This document shows, piece by piece, positions 9,344 to 17,864 of a stretch of DNA of 64,000 nucleotides (position 1 is the first letter of the stretch; every line of letters starts with the position of its first letter). The translations under genes were made by a program, and so were the position numbers. The notes below the pieces were generated by a model. It ran no database searches, was not told the DNA's origin, and saw only the letters and a program-made list of their open reading frames with translations. Location of the stretch: contig NZ_JAEUXJ010000003.1 in assembly GCF_016775475.1 (NCBI RefSeq), positions 1 to 64,000 on the forward strand, given 5' to 3'. The stretch comes from Belnapia mucosa. GTDB lineage: Bacteria > Pseudomonadota > Alphaproteobacteria > Acetobacterales > Acetobacteraceae.

Positions 9344-10267
9344 CTACTGCCGGAGGCGGGGATTGAAGGCATCGGTCAGCCCATCGGCCAGGAGGTTGAA
9401 GCCGAGAACGGTGACGAAGATGGCGACGCCCGGCGCGACGGAGCCCCAGGGCGCGACCTTCAGCGACTCGTAGTTGAAATAGAGAAGCTGGCCCCAGGAG
9501 ACCGCCTTGGGGTCGCCGAAGCCGAGGAAGCTCACCATCGTCTCGGCCAGGATGGCGCCGCCGATGCCGAGCGCGACGAGCACGATGAGCGAAGGCAGCG
9601 CATTCGGCAGGATATGGCGTAGCAGAATGTCCCGCCGCGTGGCGCCGATGCAGATGGCGGCCTCGACGAAATCGGCCTGCTTCAGACGGAGGAATTCCGC
9701 GCGCGCCATGCGGGCGATGGGCGGCCAACCGAACAGGCCGAGAAGCGCGATGATCGTCATCAGGTTGAGATGCGGCACCCGCTCCAGCGCCGTGCCCACC
9801 ACCATGATGCCAAACAGGCGCACCACCGCCAGGATCACGATGAAGACCGGGATCACCAGGAAGAACTCGGCGCAGCGCATCAGCACCTCATCGACCATCC
9901 CGCCGACATAGCCGGCGATGCCGCCGATGATGGTGCCGAGGATGGAGGCGATGAGCATGGCGCCGAGCCCGACCGCCAGCGCCGTCGGCGCGCCGTACAA
10001 CACGCGGCTCAGCACGTCATAGCCGTTGCGATCGGTGCCGAGGAGATGCGCCCAGCTCGGCCCCTGGCGGGAGGCACCGCGCAACATCGCCGACTGGTCG
10101 TTCGGGTCATAGGGCGCGACGAGGAAGCAGGTGAGCGCCACCAGCACCACCAGCCCGACCAGCACCAGCCCCAGCATGCCGCCGCGGTTGCGCCGGAAGC
10201 GGAACCAGCCCTGGCGCCAGATTCCGGGCGGCCGCGGCGGTGCGGCCAGGGCGATGCTGCCTTCCAT
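9344..10267 (-). CDS. Dipeptide-type ABC transporter permease (DppC/OppC-like)
   Basis: The 307-residue inner-membrane protein has the DppC layout. A cytoplasmic N-tail (FRFRRNRGGMLGLVLVGL) leads into the first membrane helix. A periplasmic insert (LLGTDRNGYDVLSRVLYG) follows, and then five further hydrophobic segments. The EAA coupling loop is EAAICIGATRRDILLRHI. The C-terminus (GFNLLADGLTDAFNPRLR) is the typical OppC/DppC ending. The ATG shares one base with the stop of the dppB-like gene (TGATG), so the permease subunits are translationally coupled. Confidence 0.95.
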   Translation of the reverse strand: MEGSIALAAPPRPPGIWRQGWFRFRRNRGGMLGLVLVGLVVLVALTCFLVAPYDPNDQSAMLRGASRQGPSWAHLLGTDRNGYDVLSRVLYGAPTALAVGLGAMLIASILGTIIGGIAGYVGGMVDEVLMRCAEFFLVIPVFIVILAVVRLFGIMVVGTALERVPHLNLMTIIALLGLFGWPPIARMARAEFLRLKQADFVEAAICIGATRRDILLRHILPNALPSLIVLVALGIGGAILAETMVSFLGFGDPKAVSWGQLLYFNYESLKVAPWGSVAPGVAIFVTVLGFNLLADGLTDAFNPRLRQ

Positions 10268-11235
10268 CAGCCGAGCCTGATCCGCGGGTCGATGGCGACA
10301 TAGGCGATGTCGGTCAGCAGCGTCGCGCCGACCAGCATGACGGTGATGATCATCGTCTCCCCCATGATGAGCGGATAGTCGAGCTGCTGGATCGCCATAA
10401 TGTAAAGCGCGCCGAGGCCGGGCCAGGTGAAGACCGTCTCCGTCACCGGCGCGGTGCCGAGCATCAGCCCGAACAGAATGCCGAGATAGGTCAGTACCGG
10501 GATCACGGCGTTGCGCAGCGCATGGCCCATCACCACCCGCCGCTCCGGCAGGCCGGAGGCGCGGGCGGCGGTGATGTAGTCCTGCCGCAGCACATCGACG
10601 AGGGAGGAGCGCAGCAGCAGGGTCAGCGTCGCCGTGTTGAAGAAGGCGAGCATCCCGACCGGCAGGACCATGTGCCAGAGCCCATCGGCCAGCTCGCTGT
10701 CCCAGAGCAGGTTGCGGGTGGAGTAGGCGCCGTAGGAGGGCAGCCAGCCGAGCCAGTAGGAGAAGATCAGGATCAGGATGATGCCGAAGAAGAAGCCCGG
10801 CAGCGAATGGCCGAGCATGGCGCCCGAGATGACGCCGAAATCGATCCGGCTGTATTGCCGCGTCGCCGCCAGGACCGAAGCCCCGACCGCCAGCGCCAGG
10901 GCGAGGAGGATGCCGGGGATCTGGATCTTCAGCGTCTCCAGCCCGAAGGTCCAGAGCATGTCGCCGACCGGCTGGTTGTAGATGATGCTGGTCCCAAAAT
11001 CGAGCCGCAGCAGATTGCCCAGCCAGGTGAAGTAGCGATCCGTCACGCTGCCATCGAGGCCGTAATACTGGCTGACGGACTGGATGATCTCCTCGGTCAC
11101 GCCCGGCCGCTCGGCCAGCAGGATCTCGATCGGATTGCCGATGGCGTTGATGAGGGCGAAGAGGATGACGCTGACGCCGAGCAGCAGGGCCAGCGAGAAG
11201 AGCAGGCGGCGTGCGATGTAGTTGAGCATCCCCAT
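10267..11235 (-). CDS. Dipeptide-type ABC transporter permease (DppB/OppB-like)
   Basis: The 322-residue permease starts NYIARRLLFSLALLLGVSV, the standard OppB first helix. It has the large periplasmic loop with LDFGTSII and the coupling segment TAARASGLPERRVVMGHALR. It ends VAIDPRIRLG, as expected for the family. It forms the translocation path with the DppC-like subunit. I use the ATG at 11235, which lies nine bases after a GGGGGGAG stretch; ATG 11229 is an alternative. It begins three bases after the opine-dehydrogenase-like gene ends. Note that the permease operon contains its binding protein at the far end rather than the beginning. Confidence 0.95.
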   Translation of the reverse strand: MGMLNYIARRLLFSLALLLGVSVILFALINAIGNPIEILLAERPGVTEEIIQSVSQYYGLDGSVTDRYFTWLGNLLRLDFGTSIIYNQPVGDMLWTFGLETLKIQIPGILLALALAVGASVLAATRQYSRIDFGVISGAMLGHSLPGFFFGIILILIFSYWLGWLPSYGAYSTRNLLWDSELADGLWHMVLPVGMLAFFNTATLTLLLRSSLVDVLRQDYITAARASGLPERRVVMGHALRNAVIPVLTYLGILFGLMLGTAPVTETVFTWPGLGALYIMAIQQLDYPLIMGETMIITVMLVGATLLTDIAYVAIDPRIRLG

Positions 11236-11238
11236 CGG

Positions 11239-12294
11239 CTAACTCTCCCCCCAGGCCAGGACGCGGAGCCGTTCGGCGCTCAACCCCTCGAAGCCGATGG
11301 CGGGCAGCAGGTCATTGGCGGCGGCGAGGTCGCGGCCATAGAGCGCCGAGAGCAGCGCGATCCCCGCCTCATGCAGCACTGCCGGCCGGCCGGCGAGGCG
11401 GCCGAGCCGGGCGGTCGGCACCAGGCCGAAAGGCACGTCCTCCAGGACATAGCGCGTCTCGAGCGTCGCCGGGGCCATGGTGCGGTCGCCGCGGGCAACC
11501 ATGGCACGGGCCATCTCGCCGAGCGGCGCTTCCTCGACATGGAAGGAGAGGTGGAAATGCTGCCGCACCGTCCGCACCGTGGCGCCGAAGGCCTCGGCGA
11601 TGGCCAGGCGCTCGGCATCCAGCGCTTCGATCAGCCGGCCCACTGCATCGGTGATGTTCTCGTTCTGCGACCAGGCCTCGCCGCGCTCCATGCGGGTCAG
11701 GTTGCAGAGGGCGATCGCCATGTGGTTCTGCGGGTTGACGTTGCTCAGCGCGATGGCGATCAGGTCCTCGCGCGGCACGAAGCGCTCGCCGAACAGCGCC
11801 TCGCACAGGGTCAGCCCACTGCCGATCCCGCCTGCGGGCAGCGTCGCCACATCGACCTTGGCGCGGATGGTGGCGATGCGCAGGCTCTCCGGCGAGAGGC
11901 GCCGGCCGGTCGTGACGGTGGTGCCCCAGAGGATGATCGGCAGTCGCAGCCCGCGCTCCGCCAGGCGCTGCGCGAGGTAGAGCCCGGCGAAGGAGAGATG
12001 GCCGCTGAGGATGACCGTCTGCCCCTCCGCCAGATGCGGCAGGGCGGCGTCCAGCACTGCCTTATGGCCATAGGCCGGCAGGGCGAGCATCACCACCTCG
12101 GCGCCAGCGAGCGCCGCGGCGATCTCCGGCTCGAGCCTCAAGGCATAGCGGCCGGTCAGTGCGCCGCTCGCCTCCTGCACCGGCAGGGGCGTGGCGGAAC
12201 GCGTCCAGAGCACGGGCTCATGCCCCCGCTCCGTCAGCAGGGCGGCAGCGCCGAGACCGATGGCGCCGGTGCCGAGGATGGCGACGCGCATCAT
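11239..12294 (-). CDS. NAD(P)-dependent opine (octopine/nopaline) dehydrogenase family protein
   Basis: The 351-residue protein has an N-terminal Rossmann fold (RVAILGTGAIGLGAAALLTE) and the helical C-terminal domain of the octopine/nopaline dehydrogenase family, including the SNVNPQNHMAIALCNLTRME region that holds the catalytic His. Family members reductively condense an amino acid with a 2-oxo acid, or run in reverse to split the opine. In this operon the reverse, catabolic direction is more plausible (inference). The start is the ATG at 12294, which shares a base with the upstream stop; one codon upstream is TTG. Ketopantoate reductase-like activity is a less likely alternative. Confidence 0.85.
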   Translation of the reverse strand: MMRVAILGTGAIGLGAAALLTERGHEPVLWTRSATPLPVQEASGALTGRYALRLEPEIAAALAGAEVVMLALPAYGHKAVLDAALPHLAEGQTVILSGHLSFAGLYLAQRLAERGLRLPIILWGTTVTTGRRLSPESLRIATIRAKVDVATLPAGGIGSGLTLCEALFGERFVPREDLIAIALSNVNPQNHMAIALCNLTRMERGEAWSQNENITDAVGRLIEALDAERLAIAEAFGATVRTVRQHFHLSFHVEEAPLGEMARAMVARGDRTMAPATLETRYVLEDVPFGLVPTARLGRLAGRPAVLHEAGIALLSALYGRDLAAANDLLPAIGFEGLSAERLRVLAWGES

Positions 12295-13445
12295 CAACCT
12301 GCCGGCTGCAGCAAGGCAGCCCCGTCCGAAGCCACGCCGGCGCCGAAGCGGTCGGGCGCGAAGGGTGCGATGGGCATATTGGTGGCGCCGTCGAGAGCCA
12401 GCTGCGCGACGATGCCGCCCATGACCGGCCCCAGCTCGAAGCCATGGCCGCAGAAGCCGAAGGCATGCACCAGCCCCGGCACGGCGCGCGAGAGGCCGAT
12501 GACTGGAATTTCGTCCGGCAGCATGCCCTCGATCCCGGCCCAGGCATGGACCAGCCGCGCCTCCTTCAGGATAGGGAAGACATCCAGCGCGGTCCTGGCC
12601 GAGAAGGCCAGCCGCTCGACATCCAGCGCCACCTCACCGGTATCGAGGTCGCCGATGCCCTTATGGCCGCCGCCGATCATCACATGCCCGCTCGCCGCCT
12701 GCTTGAAGGAGAGCGGCCGGCCGGTCAGCCCGACCACCGGCGTGACGAAGGGCGGCAGGGCCGAGGTGTAGATCATCATCAAGGCACTGAAGCCGAGCGG
12801 GATCTCCTCCCCCACCGAGCGGGCCAGCCGCGCGCCCCAGGCCCCGGCCGTATTGACCAGCACCGGCGCCGCATGGGCGGAGCCATCGGTGCAGCGCAGC
12901 TCCCACTGGCCGCCGCGCCGCTCCAGCCCGACCACGCCGGCACCTTCGCGGATCACCGCGCCGGCTGCCTCGGCGGCGCGGCGGAAGGCCATGGTGGTGC
13001 GGTAGGGGCGGGCGAAGCCATTGCGCCGGGCAATCAGCCCGCCCACCGCATGCGGCGCGATGGCGGGGAGGATGCGGCGCAGCTCGGCCTGGTCCACCAC
13101 CTCCTCATGGTCCCAGCCGGCGGCGCGGAGGGTGGCGGCGCGGGCTTCCAGCTCGGCCAGCTCCCCCGGCGTCTCGGCTACCTTGATATGGCCGGTCTCG
13201 TGGAAGTCGCAGTCATCGCCGACCAGATCGGCGATGCGATGCCACAGGGCGAGGGATTCGACCGCGAGCGGCACCTCCGCCAGATGCCGCCCCAGGGTGC
13301 GGACGCCGCCCGCGGAATAGGAGGAGGCATGGGCGGCGACCCGGTCCTTCTCCAGCACCAGCACGCGGCGGCCGCGCCGGGCGATATGCAGCGCGGCGGA
13401 CATGCCATGCAGCCCGCCGCCGATGACGATCACATCCGGGCTCAT
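12294..13445 (-). CDS. FAD-dependent oxidase, opine-oxidase/sarcosine-oxidase beta type
   Basis: The 383-residue DAO-fold flavoprotein starts DVIVIGGGLHGMSAALHIARRG, followed by VLVLEKD and the YSAGGVRTLG loop. It ends with HAFGFCGHGFELGPVMGGIVA, the FAD-binding C-terminal strand of the sarcosine oxidase beta/HcnC/OoxB group. These subunits carry the substrate-oxidising FAD of two- or four-subunit dehydrogenases acting on secondary amines and opines. The next gene upstream (13442) encodes a short partner flavoprotein, which matches the A-B subunit gene order of opine oxidases. Start and stop overlap the neighbours by four and one bases. Confidence 0.9.
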   Translation of the reverse strand: MSPDVIVIGGGLHGMSAALHIARRGRRVLVLEKDRVAAHASSYSAGGVRTLGRHLAEVPLAVESLALWHRIADLVGDDCDFHETGHIKVAETPGELAELEARAATLRAAGWDHEEVVDQAELRRILPAIAPHAVGGLIARRNGFARPYRTTMAFRRAAEAAGAVIREGAGVVGLERRGGQWELRCTDGSAHAAPVLVNTAGAWGARLARSVGEEIPLGFSALMMIYTSALPPFVTPVVGLTGRPLSFKQAASGHVMIGGGHKGIGDLDTGEVALDVERLAFSARTALDVFPILKEARLVHAWAGIEGMLPDEIPVIGLSRAVPGLVHAFGFCGHGFELGPVMGGIVAQLALDGATNMPIAPFAPDRFGAGVASDGAALLQPAG

Positions 13446-14065
13446 CCGAGCACCCCTTCATCCGCCTGCGTCCCGCACGGGGCGAGGCTCGCGGGCGCCA
13501 TGGCGGCCAGGGCAGCGAAGCCGACCGGACGGGCTGGCGCCACCAGGCTGGTGAGGCGGGCGCCGCGAAGCTCGGCCTGGGCCAGGGCGCGGGCGCTGCG
13601 ATCGGGGCCGGGCTCCTCCTCGAGCAGTTGCGCGACGGCGAGCGGATCGAGCCGCTCCGCCGCCGGCAGCGGGCGCGGCGAGGCGGCGATCCGGCCGTCC
13701 GGCGGCAAGCCCGCGAGCGCACGGGCAGCGATGGCGCCCTGGCGGGCCGCCTCCTCGGCATCGGCGGCGCCGAGGATGGCACCGGCGGCGAAGATGCCGG
13801 GGCGCGTGGTCTGCCCGGCCTCGTCCACCACCGGCCGCCCGGCCTCGAAGCGGCAGCCGAGCGCCATCAGCAGCAGCGGCTCATCGGCCGCGAGCAGCAG
13901 CCGGCTGAATTCCACGGCGGCGACGCCGGCCGCGCCCTCGATCCAGATCCGCCCCGGTTCGGCATGCCAGGCTGTCTCCGCTGGCCGCGTCACCACCCGC
14001 GCCTCCGGCAGCAGCGCAGCCGCCGCGCGTCCCGCCGGACCGGCGCCGATGATGACCGCGCGCAT
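13442..14065 (-). CDS. Miniature pyridine-nucleotide-disulfide-type flavoprotein subunit (opine oxidase A-like)
   Basis: The 207-residue protein keeps the N-terminal FAD/NAD fold (AVIIGAGPAGRAAAALLPEA, residues 4-23) and the late FAD motif (TTRPGIFAAGAILGAADAEE). The middle NAD domain found in OoxA, NoxA, HcnB and sarcosine oxidase alpha subunits (about 450-500 residues) is missing. The C-terminal half is alanine-rich with only one cysteine after the FAD motif, so no BFD-type [2Fe-2S] site can form. The gene is intact: it overlaps both neighbours by one and four bases, so it is translated in the operon. I infer a reduced partner of the 12294 oxidase; function untested. Confidence 0.75.
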   Translation of the reverse strand: MRAVIIGAGPAGRAAAALLPEARVVTRPAETAWHAEPGRIWIEGAAGVAAVEFSRLLLAADEPLLLMALGCRFEAGRPVVDEAGQTTRPGIFAAGAILGAADAEEAARQGAIAARALAGLPPDGRIAASPRPLPAAERLDPLAVAQLLEEEPGPDRSARALAQAELRGARLTSLVAPARPVGFAALAAMAPASLAPCGTQADEGVLG

Positions 14066-15399
14066 CAGCGCGTCGCCGTGTAGCGGTTGACGGGCATCGG
14101 CACGCCGAGATTCTCCCGCAGCGTCGTGCCCTCATATTCGGTGCGGAACATGCCGCGCCGGCGCAGCTCCGGCAGCACCAGCTCGACGAAATCATCGAGG
14201 CCGACAGGCAGCACCGGCGGGCAGATGTTGAAGCCATCCGCGGCGCCGGCCGAGACCCATTCCTCCATGTCGTCGACGATGCTTTCCGGCGTGCCGACCA
14301 CGACGCGGCCGCCGAAGCCGGCAGCGATGCGGCTGTAGAGCTGGCGGATCGAGAGGCTCTCCCGCCGCGCCAGCTCCAGCCCCATGCGCGCCATGCTCCG
14401 CACCCGCGGGTCCTTCGGCTCCGGGACGGGCCCATCGACCGGATAGCCCGAAAGGTCGCCCATCTGGCTGTAGAGGTAGGAGAGGCCGAGTTCCGGCGCG
14501 ACGAGGTCGTTGAGCTGGTCGAGCTTGGCCTGCGCCTCGGCCTGGGTGCGGCCGACGAAATAGGTCATGCCGGGCATCACCTTCAGGTCGTCCCAGCCGC
14601 GCCCGTATTTGGCCAGCCTTCCCTTGAGGTTGGCGTAGTAGTCCCGCGCCGCCTCAACCGTATGGGAGGCCGAATAGACGACATCGGCGCTGCGCGCGGC
14701 GATCTCCAGCCCCTGTTCCGAGGCGCCGGCCTGCACCAGGATCGGCCGTCCCTGCGGGGTGCGGGTGATGGTCAGCGGGCCGCGCACCTTGAAATGCTTG
14801 CCCTTGTGGTCGAGCACATGGAGCTTCGACTGGTCGAAGAAGATGCCGCTGTCCTTGTCATGCACCAGCGCATCGCCTTCCCAGCTGTCCCACAACCCCT
14901 TCACCACCTCCACGAATTCGGCGGCGCGCTCGTAGCGCAGGTCGTACTCCATGTGCTGGTCGCGGTTGAAATTCCACGCCTCGGCCTCCGACCAGGAGGT
15001 GACGACGTTCCAGCCGGCGCGGCCGCCGCTGAGATGATCCAGCGAGGCCCATTTGCGGGCGATGTGGAAGGGCTCGTTATAGGTCGTGGAGGCTGTGGCC
15101 ACGAGGCCGATGCGGCTGGTCATCCCCGAGAGCGCCGAAAGCAGCGTCAGCGGCTCCAGCTCCGCGGTCTGGTGCGAGCGGCAGAGCGCGCCTGGCGGGT
15201 CGTCGCGGGTGCGGAGCCCGATGCCGTCGGCGAGGAACAGCATGTCGAGCTTCGCCGCTTCTGCAGTCTGCGCGATGCGCAGGAAATGGCTGAGCTTGGA
15301 GGCGGCGCCCGGATCGGCCTCCGGATGGCGCCAAGCCGCGGCGTGGTAGCCCAGATAGCGCATCGAGAGGCCGAGCTTGATGGGCTTGCGGGTAGTCAT
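14065..15399 (-). CDS. LLM-class flavin-dependent monooxygenase, NtaA/SnaA/DszA type (copy 2)
   Basis: The 444-residue protein is a paralogue of the gene at 3142 and is the first gene of the long minus-strand operon. Shared motifs are GYHAAAWRHPEAD, FLADGIGLRTRDD, TASTTYNEPFHIARKWASLD, GGRAGWNVVTSWSEAE and NICPPVLPVGLDDFVE. It should use FMNH2 and O2 to attack a C-N or C-S bond. I take the ATG at 15399 (MTTRKPIKLG); a GAGGAT lies four bases upstream and a GGAGG thirteen bases upstream. The frame is open to 15834 but that part shows no homology. The 195-bp gap to the divergent binding-protein gene should hold promoters for both operons. Confidence 0.92.
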   Translation of the reverse strand: MTTRKPIKLGLSMRYLGYHAAAWRHPEADPGAASKLSHFLRIAQTAEAAKLDMLFLADGIGLRTRDDPPGALCRSHQTAELEPLTLLSALSGMTSRIGLVATASTTYNEPFHIARKWASLDHLSGGRAGWNVVTSWSEAEAWNFNRDQHMEYDLRYERAAEFVEVVKGLWDSWEGDALVHDKDSGIFFDQSKLHVLDHKGKHFKVRGPLTITRTPQGRPILVQAGASEQGLEIAARSADVVYSASHTVEAARDYYANLKGRLAKYGRGWDDLKVMPGMTYFVGRTQAEAQAKLDQLNDLVAPELGLSYLYSQMGDLSGYPVDGPVPEPKDPRVRSMARMGLELARRESLSIRQLYSRIAAGFGGRVVVGTPESIVDDMEEWVSAGAADGFNICPPVLPVGLDDFVELVLPELRRRGMFRTEYEGTTLRENLGVPMPVNRYTATR

Positions 15400-15594
15400 A
15401 CGGATCCTCACACCTCCGGACGGCTCCGGCATACTGCGCCGCGACGCGGCGGGCGCAAGCACCCCGGGCACCGCATTCCAGCATGCCCGGACCGATCCTG
15501 CCCGCAATTTCGGCAGGCATTGCAGCCGGACCGCGGTGGGAGGACACTTCCCGGCAAGCGCCCGCCAAGGGCCATCCACAGGAGGAAGCCGAGG

Positions 15595-17178
15595 ATGCGA
15601 CGCCGCCAATTGCTGGCCGCCCTGCCCACCGGCCTTGCAGGATCCGCCCTCGCGCTGCCGGCGCTCGGCGCCGAACCGCGCGTGCTGATCCATGTGCCCC
15701 AGGCCAACCTGACAAGCCTCGATCCGGTCTGGACCACCGCCGTCGTCACCCGCAATTCGGCGCATCTCCTGTTCGAGACGCTCTATGGCCGGGACGAGGC
15801 GCTGAACCCGCAGCCGCAGATGGTCGAGGGGCATCGGGCCGAGGACGGCGCCCGCCGCTGGACCATGCGTCTGCGCGATGGCCTACGCTTCCATACCGGG
15901 GAGCCGGTGCTGGCGCGGGACTGCGTCGCCTCCTTGCAGCGCTGGATGGTGCGGGACCCGATCGGACAGACCATCGCCGCCCGGCTCGATGCGTTGGAGG
16001 CGCCGGACGACCGGACCCTGGTCTGGCGGCTGAAGAAGCCCTTCGCCTCCCTGCCCTATGCCCTGGCCAAGACCCAGCCGAGCCCGGTCATCATGCCGGA
16101 ACGGGTCGCGCGGACCGATCCCTACAAGCAGATCACCGAGATCGTCGGCAGCGGCCCCTTCCGCTGGGTGGCCGACGAGTATGTCCCCGGCAGCCGCGCC
16201 GTCTTTGCCAAATTCGACCGCTATCAGCCGCGGGACGAACCCGCCAGCTACGCCGCCGGCGGCTACCGGGTGATGGTCGATCGGGTCGAGTGGCGGATCA
16301 TCCCGGATGCCGGGACGGCGGCGAATGCGCTGATGAATGGCGAGGTGGATTGGGTGGACCAGCCCCTGCCCGACCTGCTGCCGCGGCTGAAGCGGGCGCG
16401 CGGCGTGACGGTCGGGGCGCTCGACCAGTATGGCACCTTCGGGGCCTTCCGCCCCAACCACCTCCATGGCGCCACCGCCAATCCGGGGGTCCGCCGCGCC
16501 ATGATGGCGGCGATCGACCAGGTGGAGGTGATGACGGCGGTGATGGGCGAGGACCGCTCGCTCTACCACGCCCCGGTCGGCTATTTCCTGCCCGGCACGC
16601 CCTCGGCCAATGAGGTAGGGATGGAGGCGGTGCGGGTGCGCCGCAGCCCGGACCAGATCAAGCGCATGCTGGCCGAGGCGGGCTATGCCGGCGAGCGCAT
16701 CCTGCTGATGCATCCGACCGACCAGACCTTCTACGACGCCATGTCGAGCGTCGCCGCCGCGGCCTGGCGGGCGGTCGGGCTGAATATCGACGACCAGGCG
16801 ATGGATTGGGGCACCGTGGTCCAGCGCCGGACCAGCATGGAGCCGCTGGAGCGTGGCGGCTGGTCGGTCTTCCCGGCCGGCTATCCGGCGGCGGAATACC
16901 GCGACCCGGTCTTCGCCTCGAATATACGGGGCAATGGCCGCGGCGCCTGGTTCGGCTGGCCCGAGGATGCCGAGATCGAGGCGATGCGCGACCGCTGGAT
17001 GGAGGGCACGGATGAGGCGGAGCTGCGCCGGCTGGACCAGGCGATCCAGGCCCGCGCCTTCGAGACGGTGCCCTTCATCCCGCTCGGCCAGTATTTGCCA
17101 CCGGCGGCCTGGCGGAGCAGCCTGAAGGGGCTGCTCAAGGGGCCCGTCCCTGTCTTCTGGAATGTGGAGAAGGCTTAG
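15595..17178 (+). CDS. Family-5 ABC binding protein, canonical order (Tat-type signal)
   Basis: The 527-residue binding protein starts MRRRQLLAALPTGLAG and has a likely cleavage after ALG-A, with a twin-arginine-like n-region. Order is canonical: LDPVWTTAVVTRNSAHLLFE, LRDGLRFHTGEPVLARD, GSGPFRW, then KRMLAEAGYAGERILLMHP and the C-terminal lobe ending PVPVFWNVEKA. GGAGGAAG (15581) precedes the ATG. It heads a plus-strand operon with two Lin0512 genes, facing the operon that holds the matching permeases and ATPases. It may be a second solute receptor for that importer. Its layout is the internal reference for the permuted protein at 4505. Confidence 0.93.
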   Translation: MRRRQLLAALPTGLAGSALALPALGAEPRVLIHVPQANLTSLDPVWTTAVVTRNSAHLLFETLYGRDEALNPQPQMVEGHRAEDGARRWTMRLRDGLRFHTGEPVLARDCVASLQRWMVRDPIGQTIAARLDALEAPDDRTLVWRLKKPFASLPYALAKTQPSPVIMPERVARTDPYKQITEIVGSGPFRWVADEYVPGSRAVFAKFDRYQPRDEPASYAAGGYRVMVDRVEWRIIPDAGTAANALMNGEVDWVDQPLPDLLPRLKRARGVTVGALDQYGTFGAFRPNHLHGATANPGVRRAMMAAIDQVEVMTAVMGEDRSLYHAPVGYFLPGTPSANEVGMEAVRVRRSPDQIKRMLAEAGYAGERILLMHPTDQTFYDAMSSVAAAAWRAVGLNIDDQAMDWGTVVQRRTSMEPLERGGWSVFPAGYPAAEYRDPVFASNIRGNGRGAWFGWPEDAEIEAMRDRWMEGTDEAELRRLDQAIQARAFETVPFIPLGQYLPPAAWRSSLKGLLKGPVPVFWNVEKA

Positions 17179-17181
17179 CCG

Positions 17182-17526
17182 ATGCCGATGAAGCGCATGG
17201 TGCTGGAGATCGGCATGGGGACCGATATCCGCGGCACCGACTACACCAAGGCCGCGGTCCGGGCGCTGCGCGACGCGCTCTGGCACCATTCCCTCACCAT
17301 CACCCATGCCCTCGGGATGGAGGCCGATGCGATGCGGGTGGAGGTGCGGATCGGCGTGCCGAAGCCCGATCAGGTGGACCATGCGGCGGTGCTTGCCGTG
17401 CTGCCGCATGGCACCGGCACGGTGACTGTGGTGGAAGGCGGGCTCGAGATTCCGAACGAGGCCGGCACCGGCAGCACCGTCATGGCCCATGCCGCCGCCA
17501 TCGTCCGGCTGGAGCTGCCGGCATGA
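17182..17526 (+). CDS. Lin0512 family protein, tandem copy 1
   Basis: The 114-residue protein matches the Lin0512 family, whose function is not established. Diagnostic stretches are LEIGMGTDIRGTDYTKAAVR at the N-terminus, the central MRVEVRIGVPKPDQVD and the glycine-rich VVEGGLEIPNE. The alternating strand-helix pattern suggests a small alpha/beta fold. It starts three bases after the binding-protein gene, with GAAGG upstream, and overlaps the next copy by four bases (ATGA). The pair is made with the binding protein, so a role in processing or sensing the imported solute is possible; this is inference. Confidence 0.85.
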   Translation: MPMKRMVLEIGMGTDIRGTDYTKAAVRALRDALWHHSLTITHALGMEADAMRVEVRIGVPKPDQVDHAAVLAVLPHGTGTVTVVEGGLEIPNEAGTGSTVMAHAAAIVRLELPA

Positions 17527-17864
17527 CGCTCCGCCGCGTGATCCTGGAGATGGGCGCCGGCAACGACCTGCATGGCGGCGACTACACCAAGGCGGCGCTG
17601 CGGGCCGTGCAGGACGCGCTGCACCATGCCTCGCTGACCATGCTGCGCTCGCTCGGGGTCGATCCGAAGACCATGCGGGTCGATGTCACCATCGGCGTGC
17701 AGCGGCCGGAGGCGGTGGATGCGGAACGGGTCCGCGCCTCCCTGCCCCATGGCATCGTGACGGTGCGGGTGGTGAAGGGTGGGCTCGACGTGCCGGACGA
17801 GGATGGGCGGGACGCGGCGGTGATCGCCAGCGCCGCCCTCGCCGTCAGCCTCGAACTGCCCTAG
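17523..17864 (+). CDS. Lin0512 family protein, tandem copy 2
   Basis: The 113-residue protein is a diverged paralogue of its upstream neighbour: LEMGAGNDLHGGDYTKAALR, MRVDVTIGVQRPEAVD and VVKGGLDVPDE align throughout, without gaps I can see. Translational coupling and equal length suggest a heteromeric complex of two related subunits (inference). The gene is convergent with the N-formylglutamate amidohydrolase gene, and the two stops overlap by 20 bases. Confidence 0.85.
   Translation: MTLRRVILEMGAGNDLHGGDYTKAALRAVQDALHHASLTMLRSLGVDPKTMRVDVTIGVQRPEAVDAERVRASLPHGIVTVRVVKGGLDVPDEDGRDAAVIASAALAVSLELP

Noticed and set aside
10240..12771. Very long plus-strand frame (843 codons) opposite the permease, opine-dehydrogenase and oxidase genes
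   Set aside because: It is antisense to three well-recognised genes, is rich in His, Arg and Gln, and shows no domain. High GC makes stop codons rare in such shadow frames.
13442..14065. Frameshifted remnant of a full-length flavoprotein
   Set aside because: The frame is intact with overlapping start and stop, both neighbours abut it directly, and no missing segment is found in other frames nearby.
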